DNA from: Lachnospiraceae bacterium
GTDB lineage: Bacteria > Bacillota > Clostridia > Lachnospirales > Lachnospiraceae
DNA length: 64,000 bases
Assembly (NCBI GenBank): GCA_014804445.1
Contig: JAAUZU010000029.1
Coordinates: 1-64,000 of the forward strand
Direction: 5' to 3'
In this document: in pieces, positions 7,840 through 16,805 of the stretch
Position numbering within the stretch: position 1 is the first letter of the stretch
How the letters are laid out: each line of letters begins with the position of its first letter
Translations under genes and position numbers: made by a program
Notes under the pieces: model-generated
Told to the model about the DNA's origin: nothing
Seen by the model: only the letters and a program-made list of their open reading frames with translations
Databases searched by the model: none

Positions 7840-9354
7840 ATGGAAGGAACATCCGCGAAGAAAGGCTTTTTTGAGAGAAATGATGAGGACGTATGTAAAA
7901 CCATTTGCAAAATCATGTTGTGGGCAACGCTTACGTTTCCGGTGCTTTTTCTTTTTTCCGCAATCAATGTGTTTCGTGTGACATTTCCGGAATTGTATCC
8001 GATTACCGCAATCGGAATTGTCTGTACACTGTCTCCGACCATTCTTCTGAAATGCAAAGCGCCGATCAATTTTATCAAAAACTACAGTATTGTGGCGCTT
8101 GCTGTTTTTATTGCACTGATGGCGAGCAATGCACATCTCGGCATTTATATGACTTATGTGCTTGCGCTTGCGTTGAGCTGCATGTATTTTGACAAAAAAT
8201 TCACCATTCGGACGGCTGTGATAGGGTATCTGTGTCTTGTTGCCGGCGTATATTTTCGTTCCGGAAGCGCGACTCTGGCAGAAGGAGAGACGCGGATGAA
8301 GTGGTTTATAGCATACTGTATGGGTTACACGATTGAGTATATTGCAATGTCTGCAGTATTTATTGCGCTGGCAAAGCGTGCAAGGAAGCTGTTGGAAAAT
8401 CTGCACAGCACGGAAAAGATAGAGGAGCTTCTGGAAAACTGCGGAACGGCATCCGGAAAGTTGTCTGACCTGTTGGTAAATCTGAAGCTGGCAATCCATG
8501 AAACCGTGGATAATAATCAAAAGATAGGATATGAGGCGGATAAGACAAGAGAGGGCTGCGAGAGTAATCTAAACCAGGTACAGGAAACCAGAGACAGTAT
8601 CCTGAACATGGATGAGAATATGCAGGTGATTTACAGCCAGACGGAGGAAATGTCCCAAATTTCAGCAGATTCCTATGAAAAGACGATGAACTATATCGGC
8701 ATTATGAATCAGGCGGTAGATTCCATGCGTCGTATCGAGTCTTCCAGCGACAAAATCCGGGAGAAGATTTCCCAAGTCGGAAACTGCTCTACGGAAATCG
8801 CTTCCTTTGCAGATACCATAGTGGGGATTGCAAACCAGACTAACATTTTGGCAATTAATGCGTCTATCGAGGCGGCGCGTGCAGGTGAGCAGGGGAAGGG
8901 GTTTGCTGTCGTGGCTTCTCAGGTAGGGCTGTTGGCGGAGCGTTGTAAGGAAGCGACACAGAGCATTACCGCACAGATACAGAAGATGAATGAAAATGTG
9001 GGGGCAGCATATGATTCCGTGGATGAAAACGGAGAAATCGTGCTGAGCGGCATTAAGGAAATTACGACGGCAAAAGAAGAAGCAGAAAAACTGCTTGCAG
9101 TACAGAAAACTACCGGGCAGAAAGTGAAGGAAGTAGAAGAGAATCTGGCAGAAAGCCTCCGGTATCAGAAGCGGGTGGCAGAGATGGCAGAAGAAATGAG
9201 TGATACGACAAACCGCTCCAGAGAACAGGTGGAAAATATAGGAAAAGCGATGGAACAGCAGACGGAACTTGCGAAGGGCATGGAGAAGGCGTTTGAGGAA
9301 GTGCAGAACATATCTGATACGCTGCTTAAAATCAGTCTGCAGCAGAATTCTTGA
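7840..9354 (+). CDS. Methyl-accepting chemotaxis protein with a membrane-bound sensor part
   Basis: 504 residues. The first 190 or so hold five or six hydrophobic segments and no sizeable extracellular sensor domain, so the signal may be sensed within the membrane. The C-terminal half is a long coiled coil with the conserved signalling hairpin tip GIANQTNILAINASIEAARAGEQGKGFAVV (about residues 328-357), which binds CheA and CheW. Methylation regions are expected on either side. An AAGGAG precedes the ATG. No other chemotaxis gene is nearby, so it is an orphan receptor. It may also act in non-motility signalling. Confidence 0.9.
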   Translation: MEGTSAKKGFFERNDEDVCKTICKIMLWATLTFPVLFLFSAINVFRVTFPELYPITAIGIVCTLSPTILLKCKAPINFIKNYSIVALAVFIALMASNAHLGIYMTYVLALALSCMYFDKKFTIRTAVIGYLCLVAGVYFRSGSATLAEGETRMKWFIAYCMGYTIEYIAMSAVFIALAKRARKLLENLHSTEKIEELLENCGTASGKLSDLLVNLKLAIHETVDNNQKIGYEADKTREGCESNLNQVQETRDSILNMDENMQVIYSQTEEMSQISADSYEKTMNYIGIMNQAVDSMRRIESSSDKIREKISQVGNCSTEIASFADTIVGIANQTNILAINASIEAARAGEQGKGFAVVASQVGLLAERCKEATQSITAQIQKMNENVGAAYDSVDENGEIVLSGIKEITTAKEEAEKLLAVQKTTGQKVKEVEENLAESLRYQKRVAEMAEEMSDTTNRSREQVENIGKAMEQQTELAKGMEKAFEEVQNISDTLLKISLQQNS

Positions 9355-9380
9355 CAAACGCTTTGCAGAAAGGTTATACT
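9351..9380 (+). promoter_or_regulatory. Promoter of tRNA-Leu
   Basis: TTGACA (9351-9356), an 18-base spacer, then TATACT (9375-9380). The -35 box overlaps the stop codon of the chemoreceptor gene. Confidence 0.75.
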
Positions 9381-9409
9381 GTATGCGTGTGCTTTTGCGG
9401 CATGCAAAT

Positions 9410-9491
9410 GCGGTTGTGATGGAATTGGCAGACATGTAAGATTTAGGTTCTTATGCCGAGAGGCGTGTGGGTTCGAGTCCCACCAACCGCA
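9410..9491 (+). tRNA. tRNA-Leu (UAG)
   Basis: An 82-base class II tRNA. The acceptor stem GCGGTTG pairs with CAACCGC, discriminator A. The anticodon stem TAAGA/TCTTA encloses the loop TTTAGGT, anticodon TAG. A short variable arm (GCCGAGAGGC region) is present and CCA is not encoded. Reads CUA and related codons. Confidence 0.92.
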
Positions 9492-9497
9492 TCCGAT

Positions 9498-9540
9498 GGC
9501 GTGAAACGGAACAGATGTGTTCGGGTTTCGCGCCGTTTTT
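9498..9540 (+). terminator. Terminator of tRNA-Leu
   Basis: The inverted repeat GGCGTGAAACGGAAC / GTTCGGGTTTCGCGCC (with one bulge) is followed by TTTTTG. Confidence 0.8.
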
Positions 9541-9556
9541 GTCATAGGAGAAAGTA

Positions 9557-12067
9557 GTGCGTATGAAAGCTTTTGCAAAAAAATTGAAAAATATTTATCT
9601 GCTTTCATTCTGTATTCCGTTTTTTGGAATTTTGGGTATTTTTATCTTCAGGGGAATTTACCCTTTTGGCACGCGAAGCTTTATGTTTTCGGATATGTAC
9701 CATCAGTACGTCCCTTTCCTGACGGAGTTTGCACGCAAGCTGCGGGAAGGAGAGAGTCTTGCCTATTCCTGGTATGTAGGGCTTGGCTCGGATTTTACTT
9801 CCATATATGCCTATTATCTGGCAAGTCCTGTTTACTGGTTTGCCGCTTTTTGTCCGCAGTCGCTTCTGATTGAGTATATGACGTTTTTCTGCGTGATTAA
9901 AATCGGGCTTTGCGGCGCGGCGTTTGCCTTTTATTTAAGCAGGCGTTTTCAGACAAAGGATTTGCGTATTGTGTGGTTTTCCGTATTTTATGCCATGTCA
10001 GGCTTTATTGCCGCATATAATTGGAATCACATGTGGCTGGATTGTCTGTGGCTGGCGCCCCTTGTCATTCTGGGGCTTGAGGAACTGGTAAAAAACGGAA
10101 GATATAAGCTGTACTGTATTTCTCTCTGTGCTTCGATTTTTACAAATTATTATCTGTCGATTATGCTTTGCATCTTTTTGGTGCTGTATTTTCTGCTCCA
10201 GCTTTTTACAAACGGGCTGACTTTCAGAAAAAAGCTGCAGGCGGTGCTGCGCTTTGGCGTCTTTTCCCTGTTGGCGGGCGGGATGGCAGGCGTGCTGTTG
10301 TTTCCGGTTATGAGCGCCATGCATGTGACAGAGTTTCACGACATCAGTTTTCCAAAGAAGCTGAAGGTATATTTTAATTTGCTGGAAGTGCTTGCGCGGC
10401 ATGTGGCAATGCTTCCCACGGAGCGAGGGCTTGACCATTGGCCAAACATTTACTGCGGCGTGCTGGCATTTGTGCTGGTTCCGATCTATTTCTTCCACAA
10501 AAAAATTCCGCTGAAGCAAAAAATAGGGCGTTTTCTTCTTTTGGCGGTTATGCTCTTTGGTTTTTCAGTCAATATGGCGGATTTTGTCTGGCATGGATTG
10601 AACTATCCGGATTCGCTTCCTGCAAGACAATCCTTTCTTTATATATTTGTGATTTTGTCCATGTGCTTTGAGGCGGTATACCGCAATGCGGAAAACAGCA
10701 GCGGGCGCAGGATTGTCGGCGCTTTCTGTGGTTTCTTACTGCTTGCCGCCTGCGGGCTCTTTGTGACGACGGATGGATTGACCGTTGAGGTCATGACTTG
10801 TACATGGATTTTCCTTGTGGGGTATCTTGTGCTGCACATGGTTTTCAGCCGGCATTTTCGAAAGCGTCTTCGCGGAAAGGAAGCGCTGAAAAAACTGACG
10901 GTTTACGGAAAGTGGGCGATTCTGGTTTTGGTGGCGGCGGAAGCGATACTGAATATGGAGGACACGAGTATCCGGACGGTGCAGAGAGCGTACTATGTGA
11001 ACCGCGCGGCGGAATACAGAGAGCTGGCAGATAGTATTGCAGAGCAGGATGACGGAATATACCGGTTTGAAAGTGCGAACCAGATGACGAAGAATGATGG
11101 GACGCTTGCTCGTTACCCTTCCGCTTCTGTATTTTCTTCTACAATAAATGGCAGTGTGAAGGATTATTATAAAGCGTTTGGTATGGGAGGGAACAAGGTT
11201 TCGTATTATTATAGAGGAGCCACGCCTTTCGTCGGTGCGCTTTTGGGTGTCAAATATACTTTTGCCGGAGCGGAGTTGGCTGACACAGCCCTATATGAGT
11301 TTGTTGACAGGAGTGGTGACACGTATGTCTACCGTAATCGGTACGCCCTGACGCTTGGATTTGTCCTGACGAGGGAATTGACAGAGGATTTGGAAGCTGC
11401 CTTTGATCATGCGGGAAATGCAATGGTATTGCAAAATAATATGGCAAAGCAATTATGCGGAAAAGCTTTGTTTTCCGTTATCAGCGGGCGGGAAATGGAG
11501 ACGGACGGAAAGCTTATCAAGGTAAGCGTGGAAGAAGACGGGCATTTGTACGGGATTGTATTACAAAAGCCGGATAGTGATTTTGTGCTGACACGCGGGG
11601 AGGAAACCACAGAGCTGAAAGGTGGTGATGACTATCTTTTGGATTTGGGCTATTTTACCGCAGGGGAGCAGTTTTCACTTGCCGCCGGAGAAGAGGAGAG
11701 CATCAGTGTCAGGCTTTACAGACTGCATACGGACGCGCTTGCAGAGGCGCTTGCGGTGCTGGGTGAGCAGCCCTTTTTGGCTGACACACGTATCGAGAAT
11801 GAATTGACCGGTACAGTCGATACAAAAGAGGATGGCATATTGATTTTGTCCGTGCCGGCAGAACCGGGCTGGAGTGTGTATGTGGACGATGCAGAGACAG
11901 AATATGAGAAATTTTTGGATTGCCTGATAGCAGTACCGGTGACACAGGGACAGCACACAATAAAGCTTCAATATACGGTGCGCGGTTTATGGCAGGGGAT
12001 ACTCTGCAGCCTGATTTGTCTGCTGGTGTTTGTTGGAATTGTTGCAAGAGATAGAAAGTGGAAATAA
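9557..12067 (+). CDS. YfhO family membrane protein
   Basis: An 836-residue multi-pass membrane protein. The N-terminal 500 residues contain about 12-14 hydrophobic helices with family features such as RSFMFSDMYHQYVPFLTEF near residue 35 and AYNWNHMWLDCLWLAPLVI; the C-terminal 300 residues are a soluble, beta-rich domain, and one last helix (residues about 810-830) ends the protein. The fold is GT-C-like. In Bacillus, YfhO is implicated in decorating lipoteichoic acid with sugars, so a role in cell-envelope glycosylation is likely but not shown here. GTG 9557 sits six bases after AGGAG; ATG 9563 is an alternative. malQ follows 19 bases later. Confidence 0.85.
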   Translation: MRMKAFAKKLKNIYLLSFCIPFFGILGIFIFRGIYPFGTRSFMFSDMYHQYVPFLTEFARKLREGESLAYSWYVGLGSDFTSIYAYYLASPVYWFAAFCPQSLLIEYMTFFCVIKIGLCGAAFAFYLSRRFQTKDLRIVWFSVFYAMSGFIAAYNWNHMWLDCLWLAPLVILGLEELVKNGRYKLYCISLCASIFTNYYLSIMLCIFLVLYFLLQLFTNGLTFRKKLQAVLRFGVFSLLAGGMAGVLLFPVMSAMHVTEFHDISFPKKLKVYFNLLEVLARHVAMLPTERGLDHWPNIYCGVLAFVLVPIYFFHKKIPLKQKIGRFLLLAVMLFGFSVNMADFVWHGLNYPDSLPARQSFLYIFVILSMCFEAVYRNAENSSGRRIVGAFCGFLLLAACGLFVTTDGLTVEVMTCTWIFLVGYLVLHMVFSRHFRKRLRGKEALKKLTVYGKWAILVLVAAEAILNMEDTSIRTVQRAYYVNRAAEYRELADSIAEQDDGIYRFESANQMTKNDGTLARYPSASVFSSTINGSVKDYYKAFGMGGNKVSYYYRGATPFVGALLGVKYTFAGAELADTALYEFVDRSGDTYVYRNRYALTLGFVLTRELTEDLEAAFDHAGNAMVLQNNMAKQLCGKALFSVISGREMETDGKLIKVSVEEDGHLYGIVLQKPDSDFVLTRGEETTELKGGDDYLLDLGYFTAGEQFSLAAGEEESISVRLYRLHTDALAEALAVLGEQPFLADTRIENELTGTVDTKEDGILILSVPAEPGWSVYVDDAETEYEKFLDCLIAVPVTQGQHTIKLQYTVRGLWQGILCSLICLLVFVGIVARDRKWK

Positions 12068-12086
12068 AAGAGAGGAAGAGAAGAAT

Positions 12087-13571
12087 ATGAGAAAGAGTGG
12101 TATTTTGCTGCCGGTGTCGAGCCTGCCTTCCCGATACGGTATCGGTACATTTTCAAGGGAGGCATATGAATTTGTGGATTTTCTGCGGGACGCAGGGCAG
12201 AAACTCTGGCAGATTCTGCCTTTGGGGGCGACCGGCTACGGGGATTCGCCCTATCAGTCCTTTTCCACCTTTGCGGGCAACCCCTACTATATAGATTTGG
12301 AAAAGTTTATAGAACAAGGCTGGCTGACAGAGGCGGAATGTGACGCCTGCGATTTCGGGGGCAGCGAGGAATATGTGGATTATGAAAAAATGTATTTTTC
12401 CCGCTTCGTGCTGCTGCGCAGGGCCTTTGAGAAAGCTTTCGCAGGAGGCTTTGGAGAAAATCCCGATTATCTTCGATTTGTGGAGGAAAATAAAGACTGG
12501 CTGGAGGATTATGCGCTGTTCATGACAGTGAAAAGCAGCTTTGACGGCGTAGCTTTCAGCGAGTGGGACGAGGATATCAGACTGCGGAAGCCGGAGGCTT
12601 TGCAGGCGTACAGGGAAAAATACGAGAAGGATTTGGCATATTACCGCTTTGAACAGTATCAGTTTTTTACACAGTGGAAGGCGTTAAAGGCATATGCCAA
12701 TCAAAACGGAATCGAGATTGTGGGGGATATTCCCATTTATGTTGCGTTTGACAGCGCAGACACATGGGCAAATCCGGAGCTGTTTCAGTTAGATGACAAA
12801 GGTATGCCGTCTGCGGTTGCGGGCTGTCCGCCGGATGCGTTTTCGGCGACCGGTCAGTTGTGGGGCAATCCACTGTACGACTGGACATACCATGAGAGCA
12901 CGGGTTTTGCGTGGTGGATGAAGCGGATAGCCTGCTGCTATGAACTCTATGATATTGTGAGAATCGACCATTTCAGGGGTTTTGACGAATATTGGGCAGT
13001 TCCTTATGGGGATGCGACGGCAGAACGGGGCAAGTGGTGTAAGGGTCCCGGCTATGCCCTGTTTGAGACGATGAAGCGGCAGCTTGGCGAAAAGCGGGTG
13101 ATTGCAGAGGACTTGGGATTTCTGACGCAGAGCGTGCTGGATTTGGTGGAGAAAACGGGTTATCCCGGTATGAAGGTTTTACAGTTTGCTTTTGAGTCGG
13201 GGCCGCATAATGACTATCTGCCCCACAATTACAAGAAAAACTGCGTGGTTTACACCGGTACGCACGACAACGATACGACGCTTGGCTGGTATGAATCTCT
13301 TCCCGACTGGGCGAAGGATTTTGCCAGTGAATATCTGAACATAAAAAAAGAGGAAACGGAGACCGGATGGATGTTTATCCGGGCGGCAATTTCCTCTGTG
13401 GCAGATACAGCCATTATTCCCCTGCAGGATTATCTGTGTCTCGGCAAGGCGGCGCGCATCAACACGCCGTCCACATTAGGTGATAACTGGAAGTGGCGGA
13501 TGCGGAAAGGCGTATGTACCGGCGCGCTTGCTGAGCGAATCGGCAGGCTGTGCAGACTGTACGGCAGATAG
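12087..13571 (+). CDS. malQ: 4-alpha-glucanotransferase (amylomaltase, GH77)
   Basis: 494 residues, the usual length of bacterial GH77. The enzyme cuts an alpha-1,4-glucan and transfers the piece to another glucan or glucose, in the cytoplasm, during maltodextrin or glycogen use. The family opening is clear (GILLPVSSLPSRYGIGTFS), as are the catalytic regions: IVRIDHFRGFDEYW (nucleophile Asp), VIAEDLGF (acid/base Glu) and GTHDNDTTLGW (transition-state Asp). The start was moved from the ORF-track 12030 to ATG 12087, after AGAGGAAGAG, because the earlier start overlaps the end of yfhO. Probably co-transcribed with yfhO. Confidence 0.93.
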   Translation: MRKSGILLPVSSLPSRYGIGTFSREAYEFVDFLRDAGQKLWQILPLGATGYGDSPYQSFSTFAGNPYYIDLEKFIEQGWLTEAECDACDFGGSEEYVDYEKMYFSRFVLLRRAFEKAFAGGFGENPDYLRFVEENKDWLEDYALFMTVKSSFDGVAFSEWDEDIRLRKPEALQAYREKYEKDLAYYRFEQYQFFTQWKALKAYANQNGIEIVGDIPIYVAFDSADTWANPELFQLDDKGMPSAVAGCPPDAFSATGQLWGNPLYDWTYHESTGFAWWMKRIACCYELYDIVRIDHFRGFDEYWAVPYGDATAERGKWCKGPGYALFETMKRQLGEKRVIAEDLGFLTQSVLDLVEKTGYPGMKVLQFAFESGPHNDYLPHNYKKNCVVYTGTHDNDTTLGWYESLPDWAKDFASEYLNIKKEETETGWMFIRAAISSVADTAIIPLQDYLCLGKAARINTPSTLGDNWKWRMRKGVCTGALAERIGRLCRLYGR

Positions 13572-13619
13572 AACGCCGGTACAGGGTGCAGCCAAGTCGG
13601 ACGACTATATGGCGAATCA

Positions 13620-14111
13620 TTACAGTTTGCGCATACTTAAATACGAATTGTGATAGGAGGCGTTGTAGGTAACGTCCTCCTTGAACCAGTCGGGCGGCAG
13701 GAAAGTTTCTGCCGCATTTTTACTGCCAAATTCGACTTCGGCAAGAATCAGCGGCGCAAAGGGAGGTTCAAAAACATCCAGCTCAATGGTGAGGGAGTAA
13801 TCCTCGGGCGGTTTTGGTCCGCCTGCTGCAAACTGTGGGTGAAGCAGAGGAATCAAATACCTCTTTTTGGTGATGATATTGCCGTCTGCTTTGGTGAGAA
13901 GGTGGTAATAGGATTCCTTGTTGAGCGGAAGATTGTACTCCTCACGGGTCATCATGCCCTGTCCTTTGTAGGTCATATAAAACTCGTCGTCCTCTCTGCG
14001 GATACGGATGACGGGATCGGTATTCAGATAAGCCTGCTCGATGGTGTGAACAGGATAGAGATCAAGATTGTCAGGAAGCTGCTTTATTGTAAATTTGCGT
14101 TCGATTTCCAT
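13620..14111 (-). CDS. CYTH domain protein
   Basis: 163 residues. The N-terminal MEIERKF is the ExExK signature of the CYTH superfamily (class IV adenylate cyclase/thiamine triphosphatase), whose members bind Mg2+ and a triphosphate in an acidic tunnel. Further matching strands are IRIRREDDEFYMTYKGQG and LTIELDVF...LILAEVEFGS. Most bacterial members are inorganic triphosphatases or of unknown substrate. AAAGGAG lies upstream of the ATG and a good minus-strand promoter precedes it. It converges on malQ with a 48-base gap. Confidence 0.85.
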   Translation of the reverse strand: MEIERKFTIKQLPDNLDLYPVHTIEQAYLNTDPVIRIRREDDEFYMTYKGQGMMTREEYNLPLNKESYYHLLTKADGNIITKKRYLIPLLHPQFAAGGPKPPEDYSLTIELDVFEPPFAPLILAEVEFGSKNAAETFLPPDWFKEDVTYNASYHNSYLSMRKL

Positions 14112-14143
14112 GGTGGTTCTCCTTTGCCAGTGTTTCTAATGTT

Positions 14144-14171
14144 ATTATACAGCTTTTTTGCATGAAAACAA
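14144..14171 (-). promoter_or_regulatory. Promoter of the CYTH gene
   Basis: On the minus strand: TTGTTT, a 16-base spacer, then TATAAT (plus coordinates 14166-14171 and 14144-14149), 33 bases before the ATG. Confidence 0.6.
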
Positions 14172-14278
14172 GAGAACGCCTGAAAAATTCATTTCATTTT
14201 AAGAGAAGCAGATGGACAAAAATGCCGGAGGGCGGTAAAATAAAAGCATTAAAATTCAGTATGGAGGTAGGACGGGAT

Positions 14279-14842
14279 ATGAGCAGAATAGCAGTATTTT
14301 TGGCGACAGGATTTGAGGAAATCGAAGGGCTTACAGTGGTGGATTTATGCCGGAGAGCGGGAATCGAAGTGGACACTGTGGCTGTCACAAAAGAGGACGG
14401 TGAGGGCGCCTGTTATGTGACCGGTTCCCACGGCATTACGGTGCGGGCGGATATGGCTTTGGACGAAGTAGACTTTGACGGGCTGGATATGATAGTACTG
14501 CCCGGTGGTATGCCGGGAACCCGCAATCTGGAGGCTTGCACACCGCTTATGGAGAAGCTGGATACCTTTTATAAGGCAGGCAAATGTATCAGTGCCATCT
14601 GTGCCGCTCCCAGCATATTCGGACACAGGGGATATCTGGAGGGCAGGAATGCCTGCGCCTATCCCGGCTTTGAAAAAGAGCTTGCCGGCGCAAAGGTAAG
14701 CGCGAGTCCGGTGGAAATTTCCGACCATATCACCACATCGAGAGGACTGGGCACAGCAATTCCCTTTGCCCTTGCCATTGTGGAACGCTTCTGCGGCAGC
14801 GACAAGGCGGAGGAACTGGCTAAGAGTGTGGTTTACAGGTGA
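14279..14842 (+). CDS. DJ-1/PfpI family protein
   Basis: 187 residues from ATG 14279, the usual DJ-1 length; the ORF-track start at 14162 would add an atypical basic leader that overlaps the promoter region of the CYTH gene. A GGAGG lies 11 bases upstream. Motifs are MSRIAVFLATGFEEIEGLT, the acidic Glu in this segment, GGMPGTRNLE, and the nucleophile elbow ISAICAAPSIFG with the reactive cysteine. Close relatives are annotated as glyoxalase III, deglycase-like or oxidative stress proteins; which of these applies cannot be told from the sequence. Confidence 0.87.
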   Translation: MSRIAVFLATGFEEIEGLTVVDLCRRAGIEVDTVAVTKEDGEGACYVTGSHGITVRADMALDEVDFDGLDMIVLPGGMPGTRNLEACTPLMEKLDTFYKAGKCISAICAAPSIFGHRGYLEGRNACAYPGFEKELAGAKVSASPVEISDHITTSRGLGTAIPFALAIVERFCGSDKAEELAKSVVYR

Positions 14843-14871
14843 TTGCGAAGTTCAGGAACTATGAGGTTGTC

Positions 14872-15025
14872 ATTGTGCACATGGGATATGCCAATACAGA
14901 CACGCTCTCGCTCCGAGCTTACTGTAGCGGTACTAAGCTCGAAAATACCTCGCAAGTCATGCGGGGCATGACTTTGGTACCGACAGTAAGCAAGGGTCCG
15001 TATTGGCATATCCCATGTGCACAAT
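14872..15025. repeat. Nested palindromic repeat, copy B
   Basis: Perfect 26-bp outer arms (attgtgcacatgggatatgc... with its exact complement). The middle stem is gcttactgt/acagtaagc, then cggtac/gtaccg, then a central hairpin aagtcatgc/gcatgactt. The segment after the left outer arm reads agacacgctctcgctccgag, shared with copies C-E. Short flanks outside the arms (gaagttca..., ...aattcgaaaccgacaaa) are shared with copy F. It fills the gap between the DJ-1 gene and the lipoprotein gene. Confidence 0.87.
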
Positions 15026-15092
15026 TCGAAACCGACAAATGTGAAGTTCGCAATTATTTGGCAGGGTAGAGAAGGAAGGGAAGAAACCTAAA

Positions 15093-15476
15093 ATGGCTGG
15101 AAGATATAAGAAATTGGTGGTCTTGTTTTTGGGCGCAATTCTGCTTTTGACGGGGTGTGCAGGCAACGGTCAGAAGGACAGCTTTACCGACAAAACCTAT
15201 TTATACGAGAAAGACGGCATTGGCGGAGATTTCACAATCCAGATTAAAAGCGATGGCACATTCTCTTATTACGAAGGATACCTAAGCAGTCATATCGGAA
15301 TGGGAGAATGGAAACAGGATGGTAGTACACTGATTCTGCTAGACAATACCATGGAGGAACATCCACTTATCAACTATTTTGAAATAGACGGAAACACTCT
15401 GATTTTTCGGGCAGAAGGTTCTGATAATTTTATCTACATCAAAGTCTCAGACGGAAAAAAATTTTTCGCAGAATAA
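15093..15476 (+). CDS. Small lipoprotein of unknown function
   Basis: 127 residues. A lipoprotein signal is clear: MAGRYKK, a hydrophobic stretch, then the lipobox LLTG-C at residue 22. The mature part is a small beta-strand-rich domain (FTIQIKSDGTFSYYEGY, GEWKQDGSTLILLD, YFEIDGNTLIFRAEG), the strand pattern of small lipocalin-like or META-type folds seen in many Clostridia lipoproteins. The function is unknown. It lies between repeat copies B and C. Confidence 0.75.
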   Translation: MAGRYKKLVVLFLGAILLLTGCAGNGQKDSFTDKTYLYEKDGIGGDFTIQIKSDGTFSYYEGYLSSHIGMGEWKQDGSTLILLDNTMEEHPLINYFEIDGNTLIFRAEGSDNFIYIKVSDGKKFFAE

Positions 15477-15534
15477 TGCAGTTATTTCAGAAGCCGTCTC
15501 ATTGGCTGTTTAGGTATTTGCTACGTTCAGCCGA

Positions 15535-15662
15535 CAGTGGAGCCCTATGCCTGTGCAGACCGTATAAAAACGTTGGCGCTTGGCGAGGTATTTTACGAGC
15601 CTAGCGTCCATTACGTTTTTATCCGAGCGAGAGCGTGTCTGCACAGGCATAGGGCTCCACTG
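15535..15662. repeat. Nested palindromic repeat, copy C
   Basis: Perfect 26-bp outer arms (cagtggagccctatgcctgt... and its complement), middle stem ataaaaacgt/acgtttttat, and a core with ggcgaggt and gagcctag. Inverted relative to copy D: on the minus strand both read gcagac-(a/g)cgctctcgctcggataaaaacg. The rest of the 387-base gap 15477-15863 is AT-rich and holds only a promoter candidate. Confidence 0.87.
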
Positions 15663-15733
15663 CCGGTGTCACTCGCCGCAAAACAATCACTAATATAATT
15701 CCAGAGAACATCAGCTCCTCTTCCATAAAACAA

Positions 15734-15762
15734 TTGACAACCTTCTTCGATTACAATAAAAT
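15734..15762 (+). promoter_or_regulatory. Promoter of the Rpn gene
   Basis: TTGACA (15734-15739), a 17-base spacer, then TAAAAT (15757-15762), about 100 bases before the ATG. Confidence 0.55.
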
Positions 15763-15863
15763 AGCATCATCTAAATCAATCTAAACTTCAAAACACTTCG
15801 GCTGTGTCAGCCTAATTTCAGTATTGCAGTCATAATCAAAAAAAATTATAATGGAGGTAGTGA

Positions 15864-16748
15864 ATGGAAAACAAAAGAGGAAAAGTAAACAGGACGTACA
15901 AAGACCGCTTATTTAAGCTGATTTTTAAGGAAAAGAAAGACTTGATGCAGCTTTATAACGCAATTAACAATACATGTTATGACAATCCTGATGAGATTGA
16001 AGTAAATACCATGGAAGATGTCGTATATATGGGAATGAAGAATGACGTCTCGTTTTTGATTAAAGATGTGTTGAACCTTTATGAACATCAGAGCACATAC
16101 AGTCCGAATTTACCGTTAAGAGGATTATTTTATTTTGCTGATTTGTATCGAAAAATGACGGAAGGTGACCGTGATATTTACAGCAGCAGGCAGATACAGC
16201 TTCCTTTTCCGCAGTTTGTCGTATTTTATAATGGTATGAAGGAAGAGCCGGAGCGGCAGATATTATATCTGCATGAGGCATTTTCAAAAAAGAACGATTG
16301 GGGCAAGGCGGCTTTAGACTGTCGTGCCATTATTTTAAATATTAATCTCGGACACAATAAGAAAATCATGCAGAAGTGCCGCAAACTGGAAGAATACGCT
16401 ATATTTATCGGAAAAATCAGAGAATACACAAATCAGAAGGTGTCGATTGAAACAGCGGTAGACAGGGCTGTGGACGAGTGTATTGAAGCCGGTATCTTAG
16501 AAGATATACTGCGAAAAAACCGTGAGGAGGTATGTTCTATGTTATTGACGGAATATAACGAGCAGCACCATATTGAGAGTGAAAGAGAGATAGCGAAAGA
16601 AGAGGGGCTGAGAGAGGGACAGGAGCAGGAGCAGCGCCGCCTGCGTACTTTGATTGCCAAAATGACGGCGGCTGGGGAGACGGACAAGTTAATCTGTCTG
16701 GCAGAGCCGGATTTTTTGCAGGATATGTTCCGGAAATATCATTTATAG
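15864..16748 (+). CDS. Rpn family recombination-promoting nuclease/putative transposase
   Basis: 294 residues. The N-terminus has the Rpn/PD-(D/E)XK family layout: YKDRLFKLIF, then NDVSFLIKDVLNLYEHQSTY (Asp plus ExQ of the nuclease core), then LPFPQFVVFYNG. The C-terminal 60 residues are a charged helix with REQ/EGLREGQEQEQRR repeats, typical for the family. In Escherichia coli, RpnA-E are DNA endonucleases that increase recA-independent recombination. GGAGG is well placed before the ATG. Clostridia often have many copies. It lies next to palindrome copy C, which may or may not matter. Confidence 0.85.
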   Translation: MENKRGKVNRTYKDRLFKLIFKEKKDLMQLYNAINNTCYDNPDEIEVNTMEDVVYMGMKNDVSFLIKDVLNLYEHQSTYSPNLPLRGLFYFADLYRKMTEGDRDIYSSRQIQLPFPQFVVFYNGMKEEPERQILYLHEAFSKKNDWGKAALDCRAIILNINLGHNKKIMQKCRKLEEYAIFIGKIREYTNQKVSIETAVDRAVDECIEAGILEDILRKNREEVCSMLLTEYNEQHHIESEREIAKEEGLREGQEQEQRRLRTLIAKMTAAGETDKLICLAEPDFLQDMFRKYHL

Positions 16749-16805
16749 GCTTTTTGTGGCGGGCGGCGCTTTTTATAAAATCACGGAGAGGATTGCAGCG
16801 GATTT

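Noticed and set aside
7693-8520. Minus-strand 275-residue frame over the chemoreceptor gene
   Set aside because: Shadow of a clear chemoreceptor; no ribosome site, odd composition.
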